Positions 9,976-19,013 of a stretch of 33,183 nucleotides of DNA are shown here, piece by piece. Source of the stretch: Gracilaria caudata (Eukaryota; Rhodophyta; Florideophyceae; Gracilariales; Gracilariaceae); NCBI GenBank assembly GCA_030374735.1, contig JASCIV010000191.1, positions 1-33,183 of the forward strand, read 5' to 3'. Below the pieces are notes generated by a model, which had not been told where the DNA came from, did no database searches, and saw nothing but the letters and a program-made list of their open reading frames with translations. Positions within the stretch are counted from its first letter, which is position 1. Each line of letters opens with the position of its first letter. The position numbers and the translations under genes are program-made.

Positions 9976-10581
9976 ATGGGGGGCGCAAGAAGGAAACGTC
10001 AGCGAAAGTATGCTGAAGTAAAACGTCTCATTTCGCCGAACGATTCTCGCCTGAAGATCAAGGAGCTCTCAAAGGAAGCTGCTGCCCCAGTTGTTAAAAA
10101 GAAACCAGATAAGGACATCTTGGCCAACGGTTCCACTCCTTCTTCGATGTTCTTCCGTTTTAACTCATCGCTTGGACCACCATTTAGAATACTCCTAGAC
10201 ACAAACTTCATCAACTTTTCCGTAGCCAACAAGATTGACGTGACTCGTGGAATGCTTAATTGTCTTGCTGCGCCTTCTATCATCTGCATCTCAGACTGCG
10301 TCGTTGCTGAGCTACAGAAGCTTCCGAAGAAGTATTCTGTGGCATTACGAGTAGCACGAGACCGACGTTTCAAACGACTGACTTGTTCTCACAAAGGAAC
10401 TTATGCCGACGACTGTATCATGCAGCGTATTGCAGCACATCGTATCTACATCGTGGCTACCTGTGATAAAGATTTGAAGAGGCGCATCAGGAAAGTCGCC
10501 GGGATACCAATCATGTATATCTCAGGACATCAATACAAGGTTGAGCGCCTTCCCGAAACGTTGGCTCCAACACTCAAGTAG
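9976..10581 (+). CDS. FCF1: rRNA-processing PIN endonuclease FCF1/UTP24
   Basis: 201 residues. In eukaryotes FCF1/UTP24 is the nucleolar PIN-domain nuclease of the small-subunit processome that cuts pre-rRNA at early sites A1/A2. Seen here are a basic N-terminus (RRKRQRKYA), the FF..N..LGPP block at 59-69, the PIN start LLDTNFINFS with Asp75, the DCVVAEL segment with Glu112, HKGTYADDC with Asp145/146, and ATCDKDLKRRIRK with Asp164 and Asp166. PIMYIS lies near the end. All expected acidic catalytic positions are present. Length matches the family (about 190-200). The frame extends 14 codons upstream, but only from a GTG. The ATG at 9976 starts the conserved MG..RK N-terminus. Convergent with PRL1, 138 bp away. 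Confidence 0.96.
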   Translation: MGGARRKRQRKYAEVKRLISPNDSRLKIKELSKEAAAPVVKKKPDKDILANGSTPSSMFFRFNSSLGPPFRILLDTNFINFSVANKIDVTRGMLNCLAAPSIICISDCVVAELQKLPKKYSVALRVARDRRFKRLTCSHKGTYADDCIMQRIAAHRIYIVATCDKDLKRRIRKVAGIPIMYISGHQYKVERLPETLAPTLK

Positions 10582-10719
10582 GGGCTTGTCCGTACTTCGT
10601 GCAGAAACTTCTCGTGGCTATACTGCATCTCTTCTATATACCTACATGCTGCCGAATCTGTTTCGTGAATACAAGGGAGTTCTACTTCCATCCTTGCTTT
10701 TACTCTGGTCGGGTTAACG

Positions 10720-12075
10720 TCAGTATCTATCTCTCTTTCTGATCTCCCATATGACTGGATGTGTCTCCTCCGTCGCGTCTTCGACCTCTCGCCACATGCG
10801 AACTGTCTTGTCCGTTTCACAGGTTACGAGACGACTTCCGCTCTTATCGAACGCAAGCCCGTAAATACCATTTTCACACTCAAGACTTCCAGGTTGAACC
10901 ACTCCTTTCGCCTTTTGGAAGCAGTGTGCTGAACTGTAATCCCAGAAAGCAACGGTTCCGTCATCGCCGCCACTTGCGAGAACTCCGTCTTCGTTGATGG
11001 CTATCGCGTTGACAAGTTTTGTCCCATGCGCCCCGCTTAAGTTGCGCATAAAAGTTCCCTCTGGTAGCGCCCATGTTTTTATGTTATCAGCTGAAGCAGA
11101 CGCAAACGAGAATTCTCGAGGATGGGCGGCCAATGCTCGCACACCCTTCTTATGATTTGTTAGCGTTGCATAGCACTTTCCAGCTGCGAGATCCCATGTT
11201 CGGATGGTGGAATCAACACTCGCGGAAATGATCTGGGGATCGACAGGCTGTGTCAGAACAGCGTTAACCGTATCTCTATGAGCCCCCATGACAAATACTT
11301 GGGCTCTTGTCCGCACGTCCCAGACTCTTACCGTGGAGTCTCTGCCTCCTGTGACCAAGACGTCAAGAACCGGATGCAAAGATACGCAGTACACACCGGA
11401 GAGATGACCATGATAGTTTCGAATAACTTTGTTCTGTTCTAAGTCCCAGCACTTAACCATCTTATCTTCGCCGACAGTAAACATGTATGGATGCCGTTCT
11501 GATATTGCAATTCCCCGAACTGTTGAAACATGACCAGTTAGCGTTAATTTGAGTCGTCCGGTAGCTGAATCCCATATCTTGACCGTGCGATCCGCAGAAC
11601 CTGTCGCAAACCAAGCGTTACTTGCGTCGAAGGCCACGCATCGAACCCATCCAAGATGTCCACTAATTACTCGATATGACCGCCATGGCGGATGCCATGT
11701 CGGCCCTTCCTTATCCAAGGCTTGTTCACGACGTTTCACCATCTGCAAGATACCATCCGTGCCTTGGTTAGCAGTTAAGGCATTACTTGGTTGCTCGTTT
11801 TCATGGGAAACGACCAAAGCTTTGCTTGATTCTCGGCCATTGTCTCCTACAAAACGACGGTCTTTGTCGATTTCGGGCGGTTCGTGCGGCCTCGGTCTCT
11901 TTTTTGGGTGAAAAACGTTGAACTCGGCGCGGAGAGTCTCGCGCAATTTGACGACACTAGGATGCTCGACAAAGTCACCAAACTGTGCATCCCCGAAAAG
12001 TCTCTGACATTCAGTTTCATTCGCTTTGACCAAATCACGTGCTCGCTTCAGTAATGATTCGGGCTGCTTTGCCAT
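10720..12075 (-). CDS. PRL1: Pleiotropic regulator 1, WD40 spliceosome (NTC) subunit
   Basis: 451 residues from the ATG at 12075. The open frame goes six codons further to a TTG. An N-terminal region of about 130 residues is followed by WHPPWRSYRVISGH and seven WD40 blades, with visible units GHLGWVR..KIWD, GHVSTVR..KCWD, GHLSGVY..RVWD, AHRDTVN..RTWD, NHKKGVR..KTWA, AHGTKLVN..AFWD and GIYGLAF..RMWR. This order and the linker identify PRL1/PLRG1/Prp46, a core member of the Prp19/CDC5 complex needed for splicing. An upstream ATG at 12086 opens a 12-codon frame overlapping the start. A splicing factor of full length fits a genome that still has some introns. Confidence 0.95.
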   Translation of the reverse strand: MAKQPESLLKRARDLVKANETECQRLFGDAQFGDFVEHPSVVKLRETLRAEFNVFHPKKRPRPHEPPEIDKDRRFVGDNGRESSKALVVSHENEQPSNALTANQGTDGILQMVKRREQALDKEGPTWHPPWRSYRVISGHLGWVRCVAFDASNAWFATGSADRTVKIWDSATGRLKLTLTGHVSTVRGIAISERHPYMFTVGEDKMVKCWDLEQNKVIRNYHGHLSGVYCVSLHPVLDVLVTGGRDSTVRVWDVRTRAQVFVMGAHRDTVNAVLTQPVDPQIISASVDSTIRTWDLAAGKCYATLTNHKKGVRALAAHPREFSFASASADNIKTWALPEGTFMRNLSGAHGTKLVNAIAINEDGVLASGGDDGTVAFWDYSSAHCFQKAKGVVQPGSLECENGIYGLAFDKSGSRLVTCETDKTVRMWREVEDATEETHPVIWEIRKRDRY

Positions 12076-12313
12076 GACAGGAACATGCGACAAACAGGTG
12101 GTAATCTTTCCCTAATGCGATGCAGAGTCTGCACCAAGCCTTCTGGGTTGGCGCGAAGCGTTGCGAAACGCAGCTAAAAGTACCCAAGGTCATGCGCCTG
12201 GAAACGAAGACAAGAAAAAAACTAGCATGTAAAGTTTTAACTTTGGCGATTCAGAGAAAATGATACGCTTGTGGCGAGCATCGCCCACGATCACAACTCG
12301 AAGCTCTTTCTCC

Positions 12314-12320
<7 letters not shown>

Positions 12321-12346
<26 letters not shown>
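12321..12346 (+). repeat. TC dinucleotide microsatellite
   Basis: Thirteen perfect TC units, preceded by an imperfect C/T-rich stretch from about 12309. Confidence 0.95.
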
Positions 12347-12347
<1 letters not shown>

Positions 12348-12444
12348 TTATGGGCATGCCAGCACCTGGTGCGGACCGTTTCCGTTCGAGGAAACGCTCT
12401 CTCACGAACAAAGTCAGTGCCTTTTCAGGCCTTTTTTGAAGGAT

Positions 12445-12651
12445 CTAACATCTAACAACAAGACGCTGACGATCACGAAGAGATGGAACACACAGACGTC
12501 TATACAAGGTCCTTTTCGGACATCTTAAGATGTAGTGCTCAATAGTGTTCAAAACACAAGGGCGAAATCTGCAGACAAGCCTCTTACCTTGGAGATACGA
12601 TCGCAGAGGGTAACACAAAGCCATGTGTGGTACAACGATAGTGCTGAGCAC
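12445..12651 (-). pseudogene. Possible non-LTR reverse transcriptase C-terminal relic
   Basis: A 68-codon open frame with a segment resembling the cysteine/histidine motif found after the RT domain in LINE-type elements: VCRFRPC, then IEHYILRCP and a basic run. Family knowledge: this tail usually reads CxxC, eight or so residues, His, four residues, Cys. Here the last His-x4-Cys-Pro fits and the first cysteine pair has irregular spacing. No RT core is adjacent, so if real it is a small degraded piece. A similar signature is at 16059-16388 on the same strand. Confidence 0.3.
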
Positions 12652-12812
12652 AAATCATAATCATGGAGAAACCTATTGTGTTGGTTCCCTTCAAATGTTC
12701 GAAATTTACTTCTAGAGAACAAGACATTGTCTTGTTCTACAAAGTCGGAACCTCCCTAATGACGGCTTCGCACTTAGAAGCTGTACACTAAGGGTTAGCA
12801 ATGCTAGCAATC

Positions 12813-13520
12813 TTAATAATCATCGCTCTTCGTGCAAATCCGACCAACGCACGACAAGCCCGGCTGACAAGACCAGAACGGATCAAGGCCGCACTTCTGT
12901 CCCTCCGTCATTCCCTTCACGCATTTCTTCAATCCGTTGTCGCCGAGACAGAAGAGACCATCCTCACAAACCGAACCTTCTGGCTTGCAGTCTCCACCGA
13001 GGCTAATTTTTGGTACCATGCACATTCCTCCGACGCACTCCAAACCACTCGCGCACACTGAGAATGGATTGGACCCGCAGCGCATCCCGGGGCCCCTCGG
13101 CCTAACGCATCTCTCCACCCGTTTGGTACCGACACATACAGCTCCGGGGACACAGACAGATCCTCGGCGAGTGCAATCACCACCAACAGGAACCTTCGGG
13201 AGGCGGCAGATGCTATTCTGGCAAATAAGACCCTTCTCGCAGACCCAGAAGGGGTCGACACCACATTTCTTGCCGATGGTCATTGGTACCACGCATCTTT
13301 TCCTCCAAGAGCGTCCTGCGCACACAGTATTTCCAGGGCACCTGAAGCACCTGTTAAATGGAAACTTTCTCTTGAAGTAGTAGGTGTTGAAAAAGTACTT
13401 GTTATAGGGGATCAAAGTCTTTCTCTTGAAGAAAAACTTCTTCTTGGAGAAGGTCCTTTCGGTAGGGGCCCCAGAACAGAGAGCCACAAGTGCAAGGAGA
13501 ATGAAGAAGCGGAGGAACAT
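12813..13520 (-). CDS. Secreted cysteine-rich protein with three tandem repeats
   Basis: 235 residues from the ATG at 13520. The frame continues nine codons upstream, but only to a TTG. The N-terminus is a clear signal peptide (MFLRFFILLALVALCSGAP, cleavage near residue 18). A strongly basic, aromatic stretch follows (SKKKFFFKRK and a run of Tyr/Phe/Asn/Lys). The rest is three repeats of about 55 residues, each with eight cysteines in two halves. One half reads about C..GSVC..G..C.G....CV. The other reads GxxCGxxPFxxCxxGLxCxxxxC. That gives 24 cysteines in the mature part and suggests a disulfide-rich extracellular or wall protein. The spacing resembles EB/Dickkopf-type modules in general style, but I cannot assign a family. 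No membrane anchor is seen. It lies in gene-poor DNA. Confidence 0.8.
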   Translation of the reverse strand: MFLRFFILLALVALCSGAPTERTFSKKKFFFKRKTLIPYNKYFFNTYYFKRKFPFNRCFRCPGNTVCAGRSWRKRCVVPMTIGKKCGVDPFWVCEKGLICQNSICRLPKVPVGGDCTRRGSVCVPGAVCVGTKRVERCVRPRGPGMRCGSNPFSVCASGLECVGGMCMVPKISLGGDCKPEGSVCEDGLFCLGDNGLKKCVKGMTEGQKCGLDPFWSCQPGLSCVGRICTKSDDY

Positions 13521-14441
13521 CTTTGAACTCGGATGCGTTTGAAGCAAATGAACAGGAATGATCCACAGCTGGTGATGGTGTTACATTGAATCGAGAGGAC
13601 GCTGCTCCACGATTAAGTAGGAAGTCGACGAACACTTTCCAAGATCGTCGTCTTGGTTTTTGACGTGATCATTGGCCGATTCGTGCATCCCCGAGTAGAA
13701 AACATGGCTACCGCGCAATGGACTGCGACAATGTCGATTCTCCCCGAGGTTTGATACAAGCTGTTTTTCTGTAAGGAAGCGTGTAGCGTCGAAGAGCGCA
13801 AGATGAGATTGATTATTGAATTGACATGGATTCGAATCTCAATGATTTCTATCCTTGCGACTCTCACAGTGCTATAATGAAAATTTGCATGTAAAGGTTA
13901 TGAACGACAAGAGTTTGCTGTTGACGACGTCGAATGTAAAGTTAGGTCAAGAACACACGATCCCGGATTCTAACATCAGATGTATCTGTAAGGCTCTTAG
14001 TTGAATTGACAAGCTGAAGGTGGCTCGTATGTGTAGCGAAAAGCGCTGCATGATGTGTATAAGTTAACTTACACTGTCTTATGTACGTGTAGTGGTTCAT
14101 GTTACGTGGGGATGCTAGGTTCGTCAGCTCAGGGAACATTTCATGCGATGCGCAGCTTTTGTCGTTTCTATCCCCAGTCTTGGAGGCACATGACGTGCCC
14201 AACATTATTCAATGTTAAATTGGGCATGAGTGGGTAAGATGTCAACAAGGTACGACGTATCTTATAAACCTCTTACCCGAGTAATGTTACCGAAGGTATT
14301 AGGGTAGCGTACAAGTTATCCTTAGGGATATCTTATCTCTGTAAGTTATACCTTATAACATTATGTACCCTATCCTTGTATACATTTGTCGGAATCTCTA
14401 AATACCCAATTTCTCCTGAGGCGAGCCACCGAGTCGGTGCA

Positions 14442-14486
14442 TGCATGACGTGCTCCGTCGGTGCCACCGACCGAGCACGTCATGCA
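14442..14486. repeat. 22-bp inverted repeat (hairpin)
   Basis: Arms 14442-14463 and 14465-14486 are reverse complements with a single mismatch and a 1-nt centre. The outer part of the stem is TGCATGACGTGCTC, and the arm ends in GTCGGTG at the centre. It could extrude as a cruciform or fold as RNA on either strand. Confidence 0.9.
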
Positions 14487-14766
14487 CGTCGTACAAATTC
14501 CAATGAGCTGCCCTTAAGTGTTCCACAGGGAGAGTTTGACCAGCGGATGTTGCCGTGGTCTCTTTGACAGTACAACGTGGTGCGTGCAGAGCACGGCGAC
14601 GTGGTATGCCCCTCTGCCATTGACGTGGTGGAGGGTAAATGAAAGCGTACAAGACAGGAGGAACAGCTGATAAAACGGTATTGGTTGTCTGTGCTGAAAT
14701 GCTCACGCAGATTGAGAATACTTCCTTTAGACGCGAGGCTTTTCTGCGTAAGCAACGTAATCGGCG

Positions 14767-14798
14767 TAGCATGTCATGTAACTTAGCATGTCATGTAA
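14767..14798 (+). repeat. Short direct repeat
   Basis: Two identical 15-bp copies of TAGCATGTCATGTAA with a 17-bp period. No function can be assigned. Confidence 0.85.
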
Positions 14799-15063
14799 GG
14801 CTAGGTTGTCGCTTGTTCTCAGAAATTTTGGAACTTATTGATTGTTGTTGTTTATGTGAAACGCGTACGTTTTCTCGGGCTTTCTAGCATATTGCACATG
14901 TCACACGTAAACTAGCGTCCGCACTCGCAATAAAGTAAGACCTCCAGGGCGGCACAGGGTAGAACGCTACACTGAAGTTACTAACCCTCTTTCTTTGTGC
15001 GATATAGCTATTGCTCCTTCTTAGTTAACAATTATAATATATTGGCGTTGATTGATATCAAGC

Positions 15064-15425
15064 ATGATTGCAAGAAAAGTTCCTTCTTCTCAGTTTCGAT
15101 TCTGGAGTCCAGAGGAGACCCACTCGCTCGTTGATTTGCTCCGACCGTCTCAGGACGGATCTAAGAAAGGAAAAACATGGGGTGGCGAAAGCATGAGCTT
15201 GTAGGTTTTATCCTGTGATTCTTCAATCGAGGCTACCAGAAAACTCGTCCTGATACTTCTTTGCTTGCTGTTTGCTTGCTGTATCTCTTTCTGTCTCTTC
15301 TTCTTCTTCTTTAACGCAGACATCAACCCTTTATTTCGGTCTCAGTCCGCAAGAACACTCAAGGAGTTTCCTTCGAACATGTCCAAAAACTACACATAGT
15401 TGCAGCAATTTTAAAGTTGGCTTAA
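15064..15425 (+). pseudogene. Possible Myb/SANT-like relic, perhaps with an intron
   Basis: A 46-codon frame from ATG 15064 to TAG 15204 encodes a segment (FRFWSPEETHSLVDLLRPS, then GSKKGKTWGG) resembling the start of the Myb/SANT-like DNA-binding domain common in PIF/Harbinger-associated proteins. Its end overlaps a possible 5' splice site (CTT, then GTAGGT at 15201). A long polypyrimidine tract and CAG lie at 15317-15319. Removing 15201-15319 (119 nt) would keep the frame open to a TAA at 15425, giving 80 residues. The second part does not clearly complete the domain. It may be a decayed transposon gene, a small real gene, or chance. Confidence 0.3.
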
Positions 15426-16058
15426 TTCTTTCCATGCAGTTAGTTCTTATCTTCTCTTTTATGTTTGCAAGTCTCCATGTAATTTGCTTACTTCGCCTCT
15501 GCTGTGCAAGTGTTGTATCCTCTGCAGTCAACATGCAGTTGCTGCTGGCTCCCACTATGAAGGGCAGACAACTGATGGCCAAAAAGAGGTCATAGACTGC
15601 AAAAACGGAATTGACTCGATGCCGTAAAGTCGTCACTGGATTAATTGACCCATGAAGAGAAAAGAAATGTAGGAGTTTCCTGCCAGATCCTTTATCAATA
15701 GTAAGTTTAACGAGAGAAGAACAGGTCATTTCTGTCTTCAAGAGCTGGTCTGAAACGCTTTGTCTTGGGAGATATAGAAAATATGAGGAGCCAGAAGGAA
15801 AAAATCGCGCTTCTCAAGGAGTCCAATGAACGCAAGAGAGCTCTTCCTGCAAGGAGGCAGAATAACGCAAGACTACTTTCTTGCCTGTATAGAGTACAGC
15901 TGGATACAAAAATTCACAGAGCTCGTCCTCATACAACTTGAGCAGTCCCCTTCAAACTTCTACAAATCACGTCATTAGCCTAATAGAACTCTCTCCGAAC
16001 TCTTTTTCTTCTTCAATATGGAAGTTGCGCTCTAATTCGTAACACAACTGAGAAATCC

Positions 16059-16388
16059 TTACAAGCATTTCTCTTTCCGTAAAAGGGCCAGAATTCGACG
16101 TGGTGCCTCCATTACTAGCTGTCTAAGCGACTTCTGTCGATACTCCCGGTGACCCCGAAAGATCTTACGCAGAGTAAAAGTTGTCAACGGACAACGAAAC
16201 ACGATATGTTCGCAATCTTTTTTTACTCCCAGCGCGCCTGCGTTGTCCTTCCTTGACCAAACAGTGTCTTTTCGCTTGGAGGAAGTTCGAAGACTCGTGG
16301 TTGAGCACGAACTGTGGGTGGGAAGTGCATGCAGAAGAGAGAGAAAGCGCACGAGGCCTTTCGAGAGTGAAGCGCGCCAAGGATACAC
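16059..16388 (-). pseudogene. Possible non-LTR reverse transcriptase C-terminal relic
   Basis: Near its end this 109-codon frame encodes KDCEHIVFRCPLTTFTLRKIF, then basic residues. That resembles the tail of LINE-type reverse transcriptases, where a glutamate-histidine followed by x4-Cys-Pro marks the zinc knuckle. The preceding CxxC is not evident, and no RT catalytic core is open upstream. It shares the EH..(L/F)RCP word, similar spacing and strand with the fragment at 12445-12651. Treated as a degraded copy at best. Confidence 0.3.
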
Positions 16389-17991
16389 TCGACGACGCCT
16401 TGAGTACTGCTAAAATTACAAACGGTCACTGTAACCTTATAACCGTTGTAGCCGCAACTTTCATATTAAAGAAGAACCCTTGTAGGAATATTCCTAGGAA
16501 TGTTAAACAAGAAATACAATCAAGAACCCCTGTTATGCAGTACAAGGGTAGTAGTTTCACTCTCGAAGGTAGAACTGCATTAGCAGACACTCATGTTGCG
16601 GCCCCAGAGCGACGGGGATGTGACTACTGATATCGACAAAGTAGTCTCGGTTCGGCCAACAGTACATCATGTAATCGAAAGGGAACGAAAAGAGGTTCCG
16701 ACATGTTCAAGGTACTGGAGCGACTAGAGAGTCAGTGGAATGGACATTACTACTAAGTGGGATGTTGTTCCTTTCCGTTGATCTGCACGCTTTCTACCCG
16801 ATCTAGAAAGGCATGTAACTCCGAAGGAGAGAGAAACGATGCGTTCGCAGCTTTTCATGGGACGTATACCACGTTTGCAAACTCTTTGGGTCGAAAGTGA
16901 TTGGTGTGCATTGCACGCCGGGTTTCCTAAAACAACGTCGGCAGCGCGAGGACCGTGTTGAGATGTGAATGGAGAGAAAGAGAGATTGCAAATGAATTGT
17001 CATAGGGTGAGCAACGACTGCGCCACTGAATCTTGAGAGAACAAAGGGCCACACAGTTTTGCACTAGCTTTTCCGTCAACAGACAGTTGACATGTCGTGT
17101 TAGGATGTCCAACAACCTATCTCTCAGAGACACGCTGCCCCTCTCAAGATGAACGAAGGTAACATTACAAGGGTAACGTCACGTTCACAGATCGTTGACA
17201 AATTCTACAGCGGGGTCTTATATGCACGTGCACTATATGCAGACACGCACAATGATTGTTAGGATGCACGACTCCCTCCAAAGCCAAACATGAAGACAGA
17301 AAGCTCCAAACCGCGAAAGACGTATGGGTAAAAGCAATTGCGAATATGATGTCATGCCACTCTGTTCACAACAGAGAGTTGACACGAACGAAGTTTGAGG
17401 TAGAAAAAACGAATGTGACATAAGAGCAGATGGAACAAATGTCAAAACTGTCACAAAGAGCGGAACAAGTTGCAGATGTTTGTCGCTCTCTTAGAGAAGG
17501 CTGTACGGGCGTGCACTGTGTCGCAATGTTGTTGTGATGCAGGTGTGTTGACGAGGGACGGTTTCCAAGAAACACGTTTTGTTCGCTGCACGCTGTTTGA
17601 TCGTTTATGAGGGTTGCATGTCCAGTGTGAAGAGCTTGCTGCGGCAAAGAGAGCAAAATGGGTTGATGGAATTTGCAACAGGCGTGGCAAGTGAGTGGTG
17701 TGAAGAAGGAGAAGAAGAACATGCTGTAGTAGGAGAGACTGGCTATTGATTACAAAACAACTTCCAAAAGCTGTGCTCGAGCGAGAGACTGGAAGGTAAG
17801 ATGATCAACGAGTGGGACGCAACGGATGATTAAAATAGCGAACGAATGATGTGAGCTGGGGCTTTACGACGCTGCATTGGGCTTGTTTTGAGAGAGGAAA
17901 AGCATGAATACGGTACAGCTGTACTTGAGTTGAAGTACGGACGTGGTTTAACAAGAAGCGGTATAGATCAAAGTCAAAACTGGCGCGTTGG

Positions 17992-18678
17992 TTACCAAGC
18001 GTCACACTTTCCGTTGCTAGCCGACAAGCATATTGTGAACGGGCCTTCATTAACCAAGTGCAGCTGCATGCAAGCGCCAAACACACCATTCCTAACAACA
18101 CCACCACCCTCCTCAACCGGACGACAACGCTCCACAAAGCGCTCAAACATATCAGAAGCATGATCCGGCGACATAGCGCGATGAAAACTCGGGCGTCCAC
18201 TCTTCAGCGCCGCGTTTAACGTGAACTGCGACACAAGCAACACATCCGCGCCCGCCTGCATCACGTTACACGCATTTCTGCACTGCGTACGTTCATCAGA
18301 GAACAGTCGCAATTTGAGCAAATGCGACGCACCAGCGTCCACATCGTCTGTAGTATCGTTGCGTTCAAAGCCGACGAGCACGCAAAGTCCGGTTTGTATG
18401 GAGGAAGTGACGGTCGGTTGACCCTCCACAGACGACGTAACGGCGGCCTGCGACACCTTTTGCACCACGAGACGCATCGCGGAACGCGCGGTCGGCAGTG
18501 GTGTGTGCGCGAGCGCGCGCGCGACGGAAAGCGCAATGGGCGTGGGGCGGCGGCGCAGGCGGAGCGAAAAGGGGGCGCACGCGGGCGAGCCGCTGGGCGC
18601 GAAGGGGCCAAGCGTTACGCACGGCGTGACGCGCACACACACGCCACGTGACGAGCGCCCCGCTCGCCACAAGCGCAT
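17992..18678 (-). CDS. DTD1: D-aminoacyl-tRNA deacylase (DTD)
   Basis: 228 residues from the ATG at 18678. The conserved enzyme begins at an internal Met (residue 68, ATG at 18477) and is 161 residues long from there. The enzyme hydrolyses D-amino acids from mischarged tRNA. Numbered from the internal Met, visible motifs are MRLVVQKVSQAAVT (start), LVSQFTLN (81-88, SQFTL being catalytic), KSGRPSFHRAM and NGVFGACMQ. LVNEGPFT (141-148) contains the Gly-Pro chirality-checking motif. The 67-residue extension is rich in Arg, Ala, Ser and Pro with few acidic residues, as expected of a mitochondrial or plastid leader. Use of both ATGs could give cytosolic and organellar forms. It lies 335 bp downstream of PFK on the same strand. 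Confidence 0.93.
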   Translation of the reverse strand: MRLWRAGRSSRGVCVRVTPCVTLGPFAPSGSPACAPFSLRLRRRPTPIALSVARALAHTPLPTARSAMRLVVQKVSQAAVTSSVEGQPTVTSSIQTGLCVLVGFERNDTTDDVDAGASHLLKLRLFSDERTQCRNACNVMQAGADVLLVSQFTLNAALKSGRPSFHRAMSPDHASDMFERFVERCRPVEEGGGVVRNGVFGACMQLHLVNEGPFTICLSASNGKCDAW

Positions 18679-19013
18679 TGCGCTGTTTGAAGCGCGGCGA
18701 ATCTGCCGCGAATCATTCAGCGATGGGAATCATCAAATGATGCATCATGACGATGAGTGGGAACCGTTTTACAGAGTTGTGTTTGTACAGACGTGGAACC
18801 AAGTTAGTTACATAACATGATGCAAGTTGCGCGCCACGCAGCCGAAAATGAAGCTGCTCCTATCAGCTTTATCTGCTCAAACATGCTTTTGACGCACCGC
18901 CGACGCATTCGCCTTGCCCCACAGCGCTCAATACCTCCTCACTGTCCCTCCCCCCCCCCGGCCAGAACAGGCACACATCCACCATACTGTACAAATGCGC
19001 GTTCAGTTCTGTT
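18679..19013. other. Intergenic between PFK and DTD
   Basis: 335 bp holding the PFK 3' UTR and the DTD promoter, both on the minus strand. A C10 run lies at 18950-18959. No gene was seen. Confidence 0.5.

Larger units (their letters stand above)
12076..12812. other. Gene-poor spacer with microsatellite and RT-like relic
   Basis: 737 bp between the PRL1 start and the stop of the cysteine-rich gene. It contains a TC microsatellite (12321-12346) and a short minus-strand open frame with a possible reverse-transcriptase zinc-knuckle signature (12445-12651). Nothing else was recognised. Confidence 0.5.
13521..17991. other. Gene-poor 4.5-kb region
   Basis: Less GC-rich than the flanks and without a convincing full gene. 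It holds AT-rich sequence with recurring CTTATA/TATCTTA words (about 14240-14390), a strong hairpin (14442-14486), a short direct repeat (14767-14798), a possible Myb/SANT relic (15064-15425) and a possible RT relic (16059-16388). The many remaining short ORFs show no recognisable domain. The mix resembles decayed mobile-element DNA. No tRNA was seen. Confidence 0.55.

Noticed and set aside
13801..13850. GATTCGAATC word resembling a tRNA T-arm
   Set aside because: No matching acceptor, D-arm or anticodon stem could be found around it.
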